Assembly: GCF_009938225.1 (NCBI RefSeq)
Contig: NZ_AP019657.1
Span: 2,046,001 to 2,110,000 of the forward strand
Length of the DNA: 64,000 bases
Origin: Vibrio ponticus
GTDB lineage: Bacteria > Pseudomonadota > Gammaproteobacteria > Enterobacterales > Vibrionaceae
Reading direction: 5' to 3'
In this document: positions 12,100-19,074 of the stretch, piece after piece
Layout: each line of letters opens with the position of its first letter
How positions within the stretch are numbered: the first letter of the stretch is position 1
Position numbers and translations under genes: made by a program
Notes under the pieces: generated by a model
What the model saw: the letters and a program-made list of their open reading frames with translations, nothing else
Database searches by the model: none
Told to the model about the DNA's origin: nothing

Positions 12100-12235
12100 T
12101 TTCTATCCACAAAATGGCAACCATTTATGTTCGATGAATACAGTCATTTTGTTTGCAGTTTTCGATCATTAACGCGCCTCTTTGTTTAAAAAGGAATCGA
12201 ACGATTCGTTTATCCGAATTTCTTCAAAAAAACTA

Positions 12236-12264
12236 TTGACGCTTCTCGCTTAGATACGCATAAT
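12236..12264 (+). promoter_or_regulatory. Sigma-70 promoter of the tRNA operon
   Basis: TTGACG (-35, 12236-12241), 17-bp spacer, CATAAT (-10, 12259-12264), followed by a GC-rich discriminator GCGCCCCG. This discriminator is the hallmark of stringently controlled stable-RNA promoters. It is 59 bp upstream of the first tRNA. Confidence 0.82.
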
Positions 12265-12322
12265 GCGCCCCGTTCCAGCGAGACAGCAACGTCTTAGCGA
12301 AGAACAGAAACAACATGGTAAT

Positions 12323-12399
12323 GGCTACGTAGCTCAGCTGGTTAGAGCACATCACTCATAATGATGGGGTCACAGGTTCGAATCCCGTCGTAGCCACCA
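12323..12399 (+). tRNA. tRNA-Met (CAT), elongator
   Basis: 77 nt with encoded CCA. Acceptor GGCTACG pairs with CGTAGCC; anticodon loop CTCATAA. It matches the elongator metT type rather than initiator. First tRNA of the operon. Confidence 0.97.
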
Positions 12400-12436
12400 T
12401 TCCTAAATGTTCTGTTAAGAGCAATTAGGAATAGAT

Positions 12437-12521
12437 GCGGAAATGGCGGAATTGGTAGACGCACCAGATTTAGGTTCTGGCGCCGCAAGGTGTGAGAGTT
12501 CAAGTCTCTCTTTCCGCACCA
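12437..12521 (+). tRNA. tRNA-Leu (TAG)
   Basis: 85 nt with encoded CCA and long variable arm. Acceptor GCGGAAA pairs with TTTCCGC (type A); anticodon loop TTTAGGT. Confidence 0.97.
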
Positions 12522-12550
12522 TTATTTGATAATCCTAGATTATCACCTGC

Positions 12551-12625
12551 AGGTCTATCGCCAAGCGGTAAGGCAGCGGCTTTTGATGCCGCCATTCCCT
12601 GGTTCGAATCCAGGTAGACCTGCCA
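12551..12625 (+). tRNA. tRNA-Gln (TTG)
   Basis: 75 nt with encoded CCA. Acceptor AGGTCTA pairs with TAGACCT; anticodon loop TTTTGAT. The only Gln copy not followed by the tRNA-like element; a unique 77-bp spacer leads to the next Met. Confidence 0.97.
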
Positions 12626-12702
12626 CTAATTAAAGTGGAAACCTTTTGAAAAAGGGGTTGTCACTAAGAGCGCGAAGGTTTATATTGTCTCGCTCACAAG
12701 AT

Positions 12703-12779
12703 GGCTACGTAGCTCAGCTGGTTAGAGCACATCACTCATAATGATGGGGTCACAGGTTCGAATCCCGTCGTAGCCACCA
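12703..12779 (+). tRNA. tRNA-Met (CAT), elongator
   Basis: 77 nt, identical to the copy at 12323; anticodon loop CTCATAA; CCA encoded. Confidence 0.97.
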
Positions 12780-12831
12780 TATTAAACTGATAGTTTTTAC
12801 CAATTAACTATTAGTTATGTAGATTCAAGAT

Positions 12832-12916
12832 GCGGAAGTGGCGGAATTGGTAGACGCACCAGATTTAGGTTCTGGCGCCGCAAGGTGTAAGAGTTCAAGT
12901 CTCTTCTTCCGCACCA
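12832..12916 (+). tRNA. tRNA-Leu (TAG), type B
   Basis: 85 nt. Type B variant: acceptor GCGGAAG pairs with CTTCCGC and the T-stem is AAGAG/CTCTT. Anticodon loop TTTAGGT. Confidence 0.97.
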
Positions 12917-12943
12917 TCTTGAAACATTCTACGAACAAATTAT

Positions 12944-13028
12944 GCGGAAATGGCGGAATTGGTAGACGCACCAGATTTAGGTTCTGGCGCCGCAAGGTGT
13001 GAGAGTTCAAGTCTCTCTTTCCGCACCA
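12944..13028 (+). tRNA. tRNA-Leu (TAG)
   Basis: 85 nt, type A (GCGGAAA/TTTCCGC), directly following a type B copy. Confidence 0.97.
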
Positions 13029-13059
13029 TAATTTGATAGTCATTATGACTATACCCTGC

Positions 13060-13134
13060 AGGTCTATCGCCAAGCGGTAAGGCAGCGGCTTTTGATGCCG
13101 CCATTCCCTGGTTCGAATCCAGGTAGACCTGCCA
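13060..13134 (+). tRNA. tRNA-Gln (TTG)
   Basis: 75 nt, same sequence as the other Gln copies; anticodon loop TTTTGAT; CCA encoded. Confidence 0.97.
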
Positions 13135-13142
13135 TTATTTAT

Positions 13143-13211
13143 AGGTTCAGTGGATTACATCTTTTTGATGCCTCATCTATTGTCCCTGGCTCGGCTCTAA
13201 GTAGCCTGCCA
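13143..13211 (+). pseudogene. Degenerate tRNA-like element, form 1
   Basis: 69 nt between Gln and Leu. The 3' end reads AGTAGCCTGCCA with an encoded CCA; a CATC/GATG stem surrounds a T-rich loop; CCCTGG and CTCGG recall a T-arm. The acceptor arms pair only partly and the D-arm has collapsed. The 3' half resembles tRNA-Gln, while the 5' half (TAGGTTCAGTGGATTACATC) resembles tRNA-Met. An inactive tRNA relic is likely; a functional tRNA-like RNA cannot be excluded. Confidence 0.55.
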
Positions 13212-13262
13212 TTACAACTTCATATGGCTTTTACCAATTAGCGGTATGAATACAAAACAGAT

Positions 13263-13347
13263 GCGGAAATGGCGGAATTGGTAGACGCACCAGATTTAGG
13301 TTCTGGCGCCGCAAGGTGTGAGAGTTCAAGTCTCTCTTTCCGCACCA
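13263..13347 (+). tRNA. tRNA-Leu (TAG)
   Basis: 85 nt, type A. Only 2 bp separate it from the next Met gene. Confidence 0.97.
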
Positions 13348-13349
13348 TT

Positions 13350-13426
13350 GGCTACGTAGCTCAGCTGGTTAGAGCACATCACTCATAATGATGGGGTCAC
13401 AGGTTCGAATCCCGTCGTAGCCACCA
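13350..13426 (+). tRNA. tRNA-Met (CAT), elongator
   Basis: 77 nt, same sequence as the other Met copies; anticodon loop CTCATAA. Confidence 0.97.
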
Positions 13427-13478
13427 TATTAAACTGATAGTTGATCTTTTAACTTTCAGTTACGTAGAGATTCAAGAC

Positions 13479-13563
13479 GCGGAAATGGCGGAATTGGTAG
13501 ACGCACCAGATTTAGGTTCTGGCGCCGCAAGGTGTGAGAGTTCAAGTCTCTCTTTCCGCACCA
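13479..13563 (+). tRNA. tRNA-Leu (TAG)
   Basis: 85 nt, type A; anticodon loop TTTAGGT. Confidence 0.97.
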
Positions 13564-13591
13564 TCTTGAATTAAATCTACAGCCAAATTAT

Positions 13592-13676
13592 GCGGAAGTG
13601 GCGGAATTGGTAGACGCACCAGATTTAGGTTCTGGCGCCGCAAGGTGTAAGAGTTCAAGTCTCTTCTTCCGCACCA
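13592..13676 (+). tRNA. tRNA-Leu (TAG), type B
   Basis: 85 nt, type B (GCGGAAG/CTTCCGC), as at 12832. Confidence 0.97.
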
Positions 13677-13707
13677 TAATTTGATAGTCACGATGACTAT
13701 ACCCTGC

Positions 13708-13782
13708 AGGTCTATCGCCAAGCGGTAAGGCAGCGGCTTTTGATGCCGCCATTCCCTGGTTCGAATCCAGGTAGACCTGCCA
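13708..13782 (+). tRNA. tRNA-Gln (TTG)
   Basis: 75 nt; anticodon loop TTTTGAT; CCA encoded. Confidence 0.97.
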
Positions 13783-13790
13783 TTATTTAT

Positions 13791-13859
13791 AGGTTCAGTG
13801 GATAACATCTTTATGATGCCTCGTCTATTGTCCCTGGCTCGGCTCTAAGTAGCCTGCCA
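13791..13859 (+). pseudogene. Degenerate tRNA-like element, form 2
   Basis: 69 nt. Same element as at 13143 but with CATCTTTATGATG in the central stem-loop and CGTC after it. Same 3' end with CCA and the same position between Gln and Leu. Confidence 0.55.
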
Positions 13860-13910
13860 TTACAATTTCATATGGCTTTTACCAATTAGCGGTATGAATA
13901 TAAATAATAT

Positions 13911-13995
13911 GCGGAAATGGCGGAATTGGTAGACGCACCAGATTTAGGTTCTGGCGCCGCAAGGTGTGAGAGTTCAAGTCTCTCTTTCCGCACCA
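13911..13995 (+). tRNA. tRNA-Leu (TAG)
   Basis: 85 nt, type A. Confidence 0.97.
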
Positions 13996-14024
13996 TTATT
14001 TGATAATCCTAGATTATCACCTGC

Positions 14025-14099
14025 AGGTCTATCGCCAAGCGGTAAGGCAGCGGCTTTTGATGCCGCCATTCCCTGGTTCGAATCCAGGTAGACCTGCCA
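14025..14099 (+). tRNA. tRNA-Gln (TTG)
   Basis: 75 nt; anticodon loop TTTTGAT; CCA encoded. Confidence 0.97.
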
Positions 14100-14107
14100 T
14101 TATTTAT

Positions 14108-14176
14108 AGGTTCAGTGGATTACATCTTTTTGATGCCTCATCTATTGTCCCTGGCTCGGCTCTAAGTAGCCTGCCA
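14108..14176 (+). pseudogene. Degenerate tRNA-like element, form 1
   Basis: 69 nt, identical to the copy at 13143 including its downstream spacer, so it belongs to a duplicated block. Confidence 0.55.
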
Positions 14177-14227
14177 TTACAACTTCATATGGCTTTTACC
14201 AATTAGCGGTATGAATACAAAACAGAT

Positions 14228-14312
14228 GCGGAAATGGCGGAATTGGTAGACGCACCAGATTTAGGTTCTGGCGCCGCAAGGTGTAAGAGTTCAAGTCTCT
14301 TCTTCCGCACCA
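14228..14312 (+). tRNA. tRNA-Leu (TAG), type A/B chimera
   Basis: 85 nt. The 5' half is type A (GCGGAAA) but the 3' half is type B (T-stem AAGAG/CTCTT, acceptor CTTCCGC). The seventh acceptor pair is therefore an A-C mismatch. Otherwise intact with anticodon TAG. Confidence 0.93.
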
Positions 14313-14314
14313 TT

Positions 14315-14391
14315 GGCTACGTAGCTCAGCTGGTTAGAGCACATCACTCATAATGATGGGGTCACAGGTTCGAATCCCGTCGTAGCCACCA
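14315..14391 (+). tRNA. tRNA-Met (CAT), elongator
   Basis: 77 nt, same sequence as the other Met copies; 2 bp after the chimeric Leu gene. Confidence 0.97.
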
Positions 14392-14441
14392 TATCTAATT
14401 GAACGTTGATCTTTCAACTGTCAGTTAAACTCAAATAATAT

Positions 14442-14526
14442 GCGGAAATGGCGGAATTGGTAGACGCACCAGATTTAGGTTCTGGCGCCGCAAGGTGTGA
14501 GAGTTCAAGTCTCTCTTTCCGCACCA
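14442..14526 (+). tRNA. tRNA-Leu (TAG)
   Basis: 85 nt, type A. Confidence 0.97.
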
Positions 14527-14555
14527 TTATTTGATAATCCTAGATTATCACCTGC

Positions 14556-14630
14556 AGGTCTATCGCCAAGCGGTAAGGCAGCGGCTTTTGATGCCGCCAT
14601 TCCCTGGTTCGAATCCAGGTAGACCTGCCA
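14556..14630 (+). tRNA. tRNA-Gln (TTG)
   Basis: 75 nt; anticodon loop TTTTGAT; CCA encoded. Confidence 0.97.
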
Positions 14631-14638
14631 TTATTTAT

Positions 14639-14707
14639 AGGTTCAGTGGATAACATCTTTATGATGCCTCGTCTATTGTCCCTGGCTCGGCTCTAAGTAG
14701 CCTGCCA
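14639..14707 (+). pseudogene. Degenerate tRNA-like element, form 2
   Basis: 69 nt, identical to the copy at 13791 including the spacer that follows. Confidence 0.55.
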
Positions 14708-14758
14708 TTACAATTTCATATGGCTTTTACCAATTAGCGGTATGAATATAAATAATAT

Positions 14759-14843
14759 GCGGAAATGGCGGAATTGGTAGACGCACCAGATTTAGGTTCT
14801 GGCGCCGCAAGGTGTGAGAGTTCAAGTCTCTCTTTCCGCACCA
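14759..14843 (+). tRNA. tRNA-Leu (TAG)
   Basis: 85 nt, type A. Confidence 0.97.
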
Positions 14844-14872
14844 TTATTTGATAATCCTAGATTATCACCTGC

Positions 14873-14947
14873 AGGTCTATCGCCAAGCGGTAAGGCAGCG
14901 GCTTTTGATGCCGCCATTCCCTGGTTCGAATCCAGGTAGACCTGCCA
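14873..14947 (+). tRNA. tRNA-Gln (TTG)
   Basis: 75 nt; first copy in the 314-bp tandem duplication. Confidence 0.97.
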
Positions 14948-14955
14948 CTATTTAT

Positions 14956-15023
14956 AGGTTCAGTGGATTACATCTTTTGATGCCCCGTCTATTGTCCCTG
15001 GATCGGCTCTAAGTAGCCTGCTA
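14956..15023 (+). pseudogene. Degenerate tRNA-like element, form 3
   Basis: 68 nt. One T shorter in the central loop, GATCGG in the T-arm-like part, and the 3' end reads CTA instead of CCA. The loss of CCA argues against a functional tRNA for this form. Confidence 0.55.
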
Positions 15024-15072
15024 TTACAACTTCATATGGCTTTTACCAATTAGCGATATGAACAAAAAACAT

Positions 15073-15157
15073 GCGGAAATGGCGGAATTGGTAGACGCAC
15101 CAGATTTAGGTTCTGGCGCCGCAAGGTGTGAGAGTTCAAGTCTCTCTTTCCGCACCA
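15073..15157 (+). tRNA. tRNA-Leu (TAG)
   Basis: 85 nt, type A; ends the first 314-bp unit. Confidence 0.97.
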
Positions 15158-15186
15158 TTATTTGATAATCCTAGATTATCACCTGC

Positions 15187-15261
15187 AGGTCTATCGCCAA
15201 GCGGTAAGGCAGCGGCTTTTGATGCCGCCATTCCCTGGTTCGAATCCAGGTAGACCTGCCA
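15187..15261 (+). tRNA. tRNA-Gln (TTG)
   Basis: 75 nt; second copy in the 314-bp tandem duplication. Confidence 0.97.
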
Positions 15262-15269
15262 CTATTTAT

Positions 15270-15337
15270 AGGTTCAGTGGATTACATCTTTTGATGCCCC
15301 GTCTATTGTCCCTGGATCGGCTCTAAGTAGCCTGCTA
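15270..15337 (+). pseudogene. Degenerate tRNA-like element, form 3
   Basis: 68 nt, identical to the copy at 14956, again ending in CTA. Confidence 0.55.
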
Positions 15338-15386
15338 TTACAACTTCATATGGCTTTTACCAATTAGCGATATGAACAAAAAACAT

Positions 15387-15471
15387 GCGGAAATGGCGGA
15401 ATTGGTAGACGCACCAGATTTAGGTTCTGGCGCCGCAAGGTGTGAGAGTTCAAGTCTCTCTTTCCGCACCA
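15387..15471 (+). tRNA. tRNA-Leu (TAG)
   Basis: 85 nt, type A; last tRNA of the operon. Confidence 0.97.
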
Positions 15472-15480
15472 TATACATCG

Positions 15481-15501
15481 AACCCAGCTTAATGCTGGGT
15501 T
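15481..15501 (+). terminator. Terminator of the tRNA operon
   Basis: 8-bp perfect arms (15481-15488, 15494-15501), 5-nt loop, followed by TTGTGTTTTT. It starts 10 bp after the last CCA. Confidence 0.82.
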
Positions 15502-15750
15502 TTGTGTTTTTAGCTTCAGAATACTTGCCTAAATCTCTTCCTCGTGGCTTTGCCCTATTGGCGCTTCATACCAGTCAGGATAAGTAAGTGGTCAAAAAAT
15601 TGCGCAAGGAAAATCGCTTAGAACTAGGCGCAGATTGCTGCTAACTAGTGATTCTAATTACAAAATCTGCAACAACGTTATCAGCGATTTTAATCAGCAA
15701 GAATGATCAAAGACTTATGCTGGTTGGTATCACTATAAACAGAGACAAAA

Positions 15751-15772
15751 AAGCCAACCCAAAGGCTGGCTT
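15751..15772 (-). terminator. Terminator after the outer flagellin gene
   Basis: Arms 15751-15759 and 15764-15772 with one G-T pair; on the minus strand it ends in a run of six T. It lies 28 bp past the flagellin stop. Confidence 0.78.
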
Positions 15773-15799
15773 ACTAGCTCAAAACTGATCTTCGTTATT

Positions 15800-16936
15800 T
15801 TAACCAAGCAGACTAAGCGCAGAGTTCGGTGCCTGTTTTGCTTGTGCCAATACAGAGCCCGATGCTTGACCAAGAATTTGTGACTTAGTCAGTGCTGTCG
15901 TTTCTTTTGCAAAATCAGTGTCCTTAATGCGGCTATTTGAAGCGTTGACGTTCTCATTGATGTTATCTAGGTTATTGATTGCATGTTGAAAGCGATTTTG
16001 AATTGCGCCTAACTCTGCACGATGACTATCCACATAGCGTAATGCTGCATCTAAAATTCCCACCGCTTCTTGCGATCCAGCAACAGTTGTCACGTCAATA
16101 TCATCAACCGTCACTGCTTGGGCAGCACCAATCGCTAACGCATCTTTAAGGGTTCCAGTCACGGCAGTGGTACCACTCACCTTGTTGTTATCAGTAAATA
16201 GCTGTAACTTGCCATCCTCGCCCACTGACGCACGCACAAAGTCTGTTTGACCATTAATGTAAGTCGCTAGCTCTTCAACATCATCCCCCTCTTTAGCGGT
16301 GATATTGATGGTTCTCTCTTCTCCCGTCAGCTTCTCAGTCAAAACAAATTGAATTTCAGCGGCATCCGCTTTAACAGTCCAGTCATCATCGGTTTCGGTT
16401 GCTGCCACATAACTAAAGCCTCCCATGAACTCATTGTCGCTGCGAATGTCTTTTAGCGTAAATACGACCGCTTCACCACTCGATGAGCCAATCTGCATTG
16501 ATGTCGATGGAAAAGAGCCATTAAGCAGTTTGTTGCCACCAAAAGACGTCGTTTCAGCAATACGGTTAAGCTCATCATTCAACGCTGCAATTTCTTCTTG
16601 AATTGATACTCGCTCGCCTCTTGAGTTAGAACCGTTAGCAGCTTGCAGTGATAAATCGCGCATACGTTGCAGTATGGTGGTGGTTTCATTCATCGCACCT
16701 TCAGCAGTCTGCGCTATTGAAATACCATCGTTAGCGTTTCTGACTGCCACATGCAACCCACGACTTTGCGAGTTCAAACGGTTAGAAATTTGTAGACCAG
16801 CGGCATCATCTTTCGCACTGTTAATTTTTAACCCTGAAGATAGACGTTCCATTGAAGTCTGCTGAGACTGATTTGCGTTGTTCAAGTAACGTTGTGCTGT
16901 CATTGCCGATACGTTGGTGTTTACATTCACTGCCAT
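15800..16936 (-). CDS. flaC: Polar flagellin (FlaC-like)
   Basis: 378 residues. Structural subunit of the sheathed polar filament. The conserved D0/D1 ends are present: [18 protein letters not shown] at the N-terminus and the [13 protein letters not shown]...[16 protein letters not shown] region at the C-terminus. The middle domain differs from FlaA. The start is the ATG at 16936, preceded by AGGAG; an upstream in-frame extension lacks homology. The [16 protein letters not shown] segment resembles V. cholerae FlaC and the gene follows flaA as there; V. parahaemolyticus naming differs. A sigma-28 promoter sits about 90 bp upstream, so it is a late, FliA-dependent gene with its own terminator. 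Confidence 0.88.
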   Translation of the reverse strand: MAVNVNTNVSAMTAQRYLNNANQSQQTSMERLSSGLKINSAKDDAAGLQISNRLNSQSRGLHVAVRNANDGISIAQTAEGAMNETTTILQRMRDLSLQAANGSNSRGERVSIQEEIAALNDELNRIAETTSFGGNKLLNGSFPSTSMQIGSSSGEAVVFTLKDIRSDNEFMGGFSYVAATETDDDWTVKADAAEIQFVLTEKLTGEERTINITAKEGDDVEELATYINGQTDFVRASVGEDGKLQLFTDNNKVSGTTAVTGTLKDALAIGAAQAVTVDDIDVTTVAGSQEAVGILDAALRYVDSHRAELGAIQNRFQHAINNLDNINENVNASNSRIKDTDFAKETTALTKSQILGQASGSVLAQAKQAPNSALSLLG

Positions 16937-17026
16937 GGTAATTCTCCTAGTGATTCCTGTGATGCGGATTTTCCATAACGGTTTCCGACGTCTCGGCAAA
17001 CCAAAAGTTCTCTCAAAGTATCTTTA

Positions 17027-17053
17027 TTAACGACAGCGACCTGCTCAACTTTA
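17027..17053 (-). promoter_or_regulatory. Sigma-28 (FliA) promoter of the outer flagellin
   Basis: Read on the minus strand: TAAAGTTG, 11-bp spacer, GTCGTTAA. The FliA consensus is TAAAGTTT-N11-GCCGATAA, so the -35 and the spacing fit, and the -10 matches 6 of 8. Confidence 0.65.
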
Positions 17054-17360
17054 GAGCATTTGTGAAAAATAAGTGTTATTTATCCATTTGATAACAATTT
17101 ATTGAGGATGTTCGAAAACAACGAAAAAAAGATTAAAGTTTTACTAATAATGAAAGTATAAACAATAAGTTAGCAGACAAACTATTTATAACTACGTCAA
17201 TAAGCAGCTAGAGAGTGAATTAATTTCAAGGTGAGAACTGATAGAACACACGCAGTCAAATATTGCTCTTGATCGTAATTGATTGATGAATTTACCAATC
17301 AGAAAAGACTCGATAGAAATGAGAATGGAGTAAGCGTTGCTTAACTAGCAGAAAAAGAAA

Positions 17361-17390
17361 AGCCCCTTTTCCTTTGAGAGAACCGGGGCT
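17361..17390 (-). terminator. Probable terminator after flaA
   Basis: Outer 6-bp GC-rich arms AGCCCC/GGGGCT (17361-17366, 17385-17390) with an imperfect inner stem; the minus strand continues TTTTCTTTTTC. It lies about 180 bp past the flaA stop. Confidence 0.65.
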
Positions 17391-17567
17391 GAGGTGGTAG
17401 CCAAACGGAGATCGAGAGAAATGATCATAGCCTTGGCTGCCTTTACATCACTATCATCTTTCAAAGGCAGGTATGAGAGAGAGCCTTATCAATCAAAATA
17501 GTCATGTTTGCCACAAATAGTCTAAACACCCCACGTCTGGGATTAACGTGAATAGACTGGCTTGCTA

Positions 17568-18707
17568 CTACTGCAATAGTGTCATTGCAGAGTTAGGCAA
17601 CTGTTTTGCTTGAGCCAGAATAGAAGTACCAGCTTGTTGCAGAATTTGTGCTTTAGTCATCGCGGTGGTTTCTTTAGCGAAATCCGTATCGCGAATACGG
17701 CTATTTGATGCCGCGACATTTTCTTGGATATTTGCCAAGTTATTGATGCTGTGGCTTAAACGGTTTTGTTTTGCACCTAGATCGGCACGTTGTGAATCAA
17801 CGTACTTCAATGCTGCATCAACAATACCGACTGCATTTTGTGCACCACCCACAGTGGTAACATCAATGCTTTGTACGGTTGTAGGTGTACCAGGACCATT
17901 AACCAAACCTAATTCGGTCGCTAGACCGCCACCAAACTCGATATTACCTTGTAGGTTATGGTCGGCAACGAAAAATTGCAGTTGTCCGTTTTCATTCACT
18001 GAAGTTTTGATTTGCTGTGACTGACCATTCAGGTAAGTGGCAACTTCTTCAATATCATCGCCTTGCTTAGCATTGATTGCTAAGTCAACGACTTCACCTT
18101 CTTTAGTAGTAAACTTAACGGTTAAATCCGCTTTAGTACCATCAACACCCCAATTCGCATCTTTACCTTCTGTACCCGTGATTGTGTGACCACCCATACG
18201 AGTATCATCAGCACGGATACTGGTTAAGCTCATGATCATCGCTTCACCTGAACTCGCACCAATTTGGAATGCCGCTTCTCCAAACTGACCGTTTAGCAAT
18301 TTACGACCACCAAATGACGTGGTTTCCGCAATACGGTTTAGTTCATCTTGCAGTGCTGATACTTCTTCATGAATCGCTACACGCTCAGATTCTGAGTTAG
18401 TACCGTTCGCTGATTGCAGTGACAAGTCACGAATACGTTGCAGAATGTTAGTCGATTCATTCATCGCACCTTCTGCTGTCTGGGCGATTGAAATACCGTC
18501 GTTTGCGTTACGCATAGCAACGTCTAAACCACGCGACTGTGCAGTCAAGCGGTTAGAGATCTGTAAGCCTGCCGCATCATCTTTAGCGCTGTTGATCTTT
18601 TGCCCAGATGATAGACGCTCCATCGAGGTTGTAAGATCACCCGTCGCTTTATTTAGATAACGCTGTGCCGTCATTGCCGAAACGTTAGTATTGACGTTGA
18701 TGGTCAT
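17568..18707 (-). CDS. flaA: Polar flagellin FlaA
   Basis: 379 residues, the same length I recall for V. cholerae FlaA. The N-terminal [20 protein letters not shown] and C-terminal [18 protein letters not shown] ends, and the [19 protein letters not shown] segment, are typical. In V. cholerae FlaA is the essential core flagellin and is expressed earlier than the other flagellins, from a sigma-54 promoter. The start at 18707 has AGGAG 8 nt upstream; a GTG three codons earlier is too close to it. It is transcribed separately from flgL. Confidence 0.92.
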   Translation of the reverse strand: MTINVNTNVSAMTAQRYLNKATGDLTTSMERLSSGQKINSAKDDAAGLQISNRLTAQSRGLDVAMRNANDGISIAQTAEGAMNESTNILQRIRDLSLQSANGTNSESERVAIHEEVSALQDELNRIAETTSFGGRKLLNGQFGEAAFQIGASSGEAMIMSLTSIRADDTRMGGHTITGTEGKDANWGVDGTKADLTVKFTTKEGEVVDLAINAKQGDDIEEVATYLNGQSQQIKTSVNENGQLQFFVADHNLQGNIEFGGGLATELGLVNGPGTPTTVQSIDVTTVGGAQNAVGIVDAALKYVDSQRADLGAKQNRLSHSINNLANIQENVAASNSRIRDTDFAKETTAMTKAQILQQAGTSILAQAKQLPNSAMTLLQ

Positions 18708-19074
18708 AATTTGCACTCCTAGTGAGTTCGCGATCTCTCACGAAGCGGCCAGCTTAATCTCATTTGGAAGTACTGACCGTAAACTACTTATAAGTTAGGG
18801 AATCCCCTCAACTTAAAACCTGTGTAAGACTGTGAAATATCTTATTCAATAACTATGCCAACTTTAATGAGCGCGTCCAAGCCGTTATTTACCCATTCAA
18901 ATACAACAACTTAAGACATAAAACCATTATTGATAGCGATATTTTTTGCCGTTTGCCTTTAATGAATTGGCTATTTTGCCACCCTTTTGCCACCCCTTTG
19001 CCTCTTCAACATTGCTTGTTTTTTAACGAATCACTCCTCTGTTTACACCGCGCTTAAGGCATTGCTCTTAAGGC
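18708..19074. other. flaA upstream region
   Basis: 367 bp between flgL and flaA. It contains the sigma-54-like site at 18846-18862 and an odd repeated TTGCCACCC/TTTGCC run at 18975-19003. No terminator with a T-tail was found after flgL, so read-through into flaA is possible. Confidence 0.45.
18846..18862 (-). promoter_or_regulatory. Sigma-54-like promoter of flaA
   Basis: Minus strand TTGGCAT-N5-TTGA: GG at -24 followed after exactly 10 bp by GA where GC is expected. The AAAGTTGGC context is the same as at the flgB promoter. The -12 element is imperfect. Confidence 0.5.

Larger units (their letters stand above)
14844..15471 (+). repeat. Perfect 314-bp tandem duplication
   Basis: 14844-15157 and 15158-15471 read as the same sequence: spacer, Gln, tRNA-like form 3, spacer, Leu. 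No difference was seen between the copies, so the duplication is recent or kept uniform by gene conversion. Confidence 0.9.
15472..15799. other. Gap between the tRNA operon and the outer flagellin
   Basis: Holds the two convergent terminators (15481-15501 and 15751-15772). The 250 bp between them show no ORF, tRNA or clear motif; no integrase or phage remnant follows the last tRNA. Confidence 0.5.
16937..17567. other. Noncoding gap between the two flagellin genes
   Basis: 631 bp without a credible ORF. It contains the sigma-28 promoter of the outer flagellin (17027-17053), a terminator for flaA (17361-17390), and two further inverted repeats: 7-bp arms at 17438-17444/17463-17469 and 6-bp arms at 17519-17524/17553-17558. 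A small RNA cannot be excluded. Confidence 0.5.

Noticed and set aside
12825..14206. Open frames of 68-88 codons across the tRNA array (both strands)
   Set aside because: They run through tRNA genes and spacers, repeat with the array, and have no ribosome binding site; they are by-products of the repeats.
12323..15471. Regular repeats that might suggest a CRISPR array
   Set aside because: The repeats are intact tRNA genes with encoded CCA, of unequal spacing, and no cas genes are near.
12400..15800. Integrated element using a tRNA as attachment site
   Set aside because: No integrase, phage gene or foreign block follows any of the tRNAs; duplicated tRNA parts are explained by the array itself.
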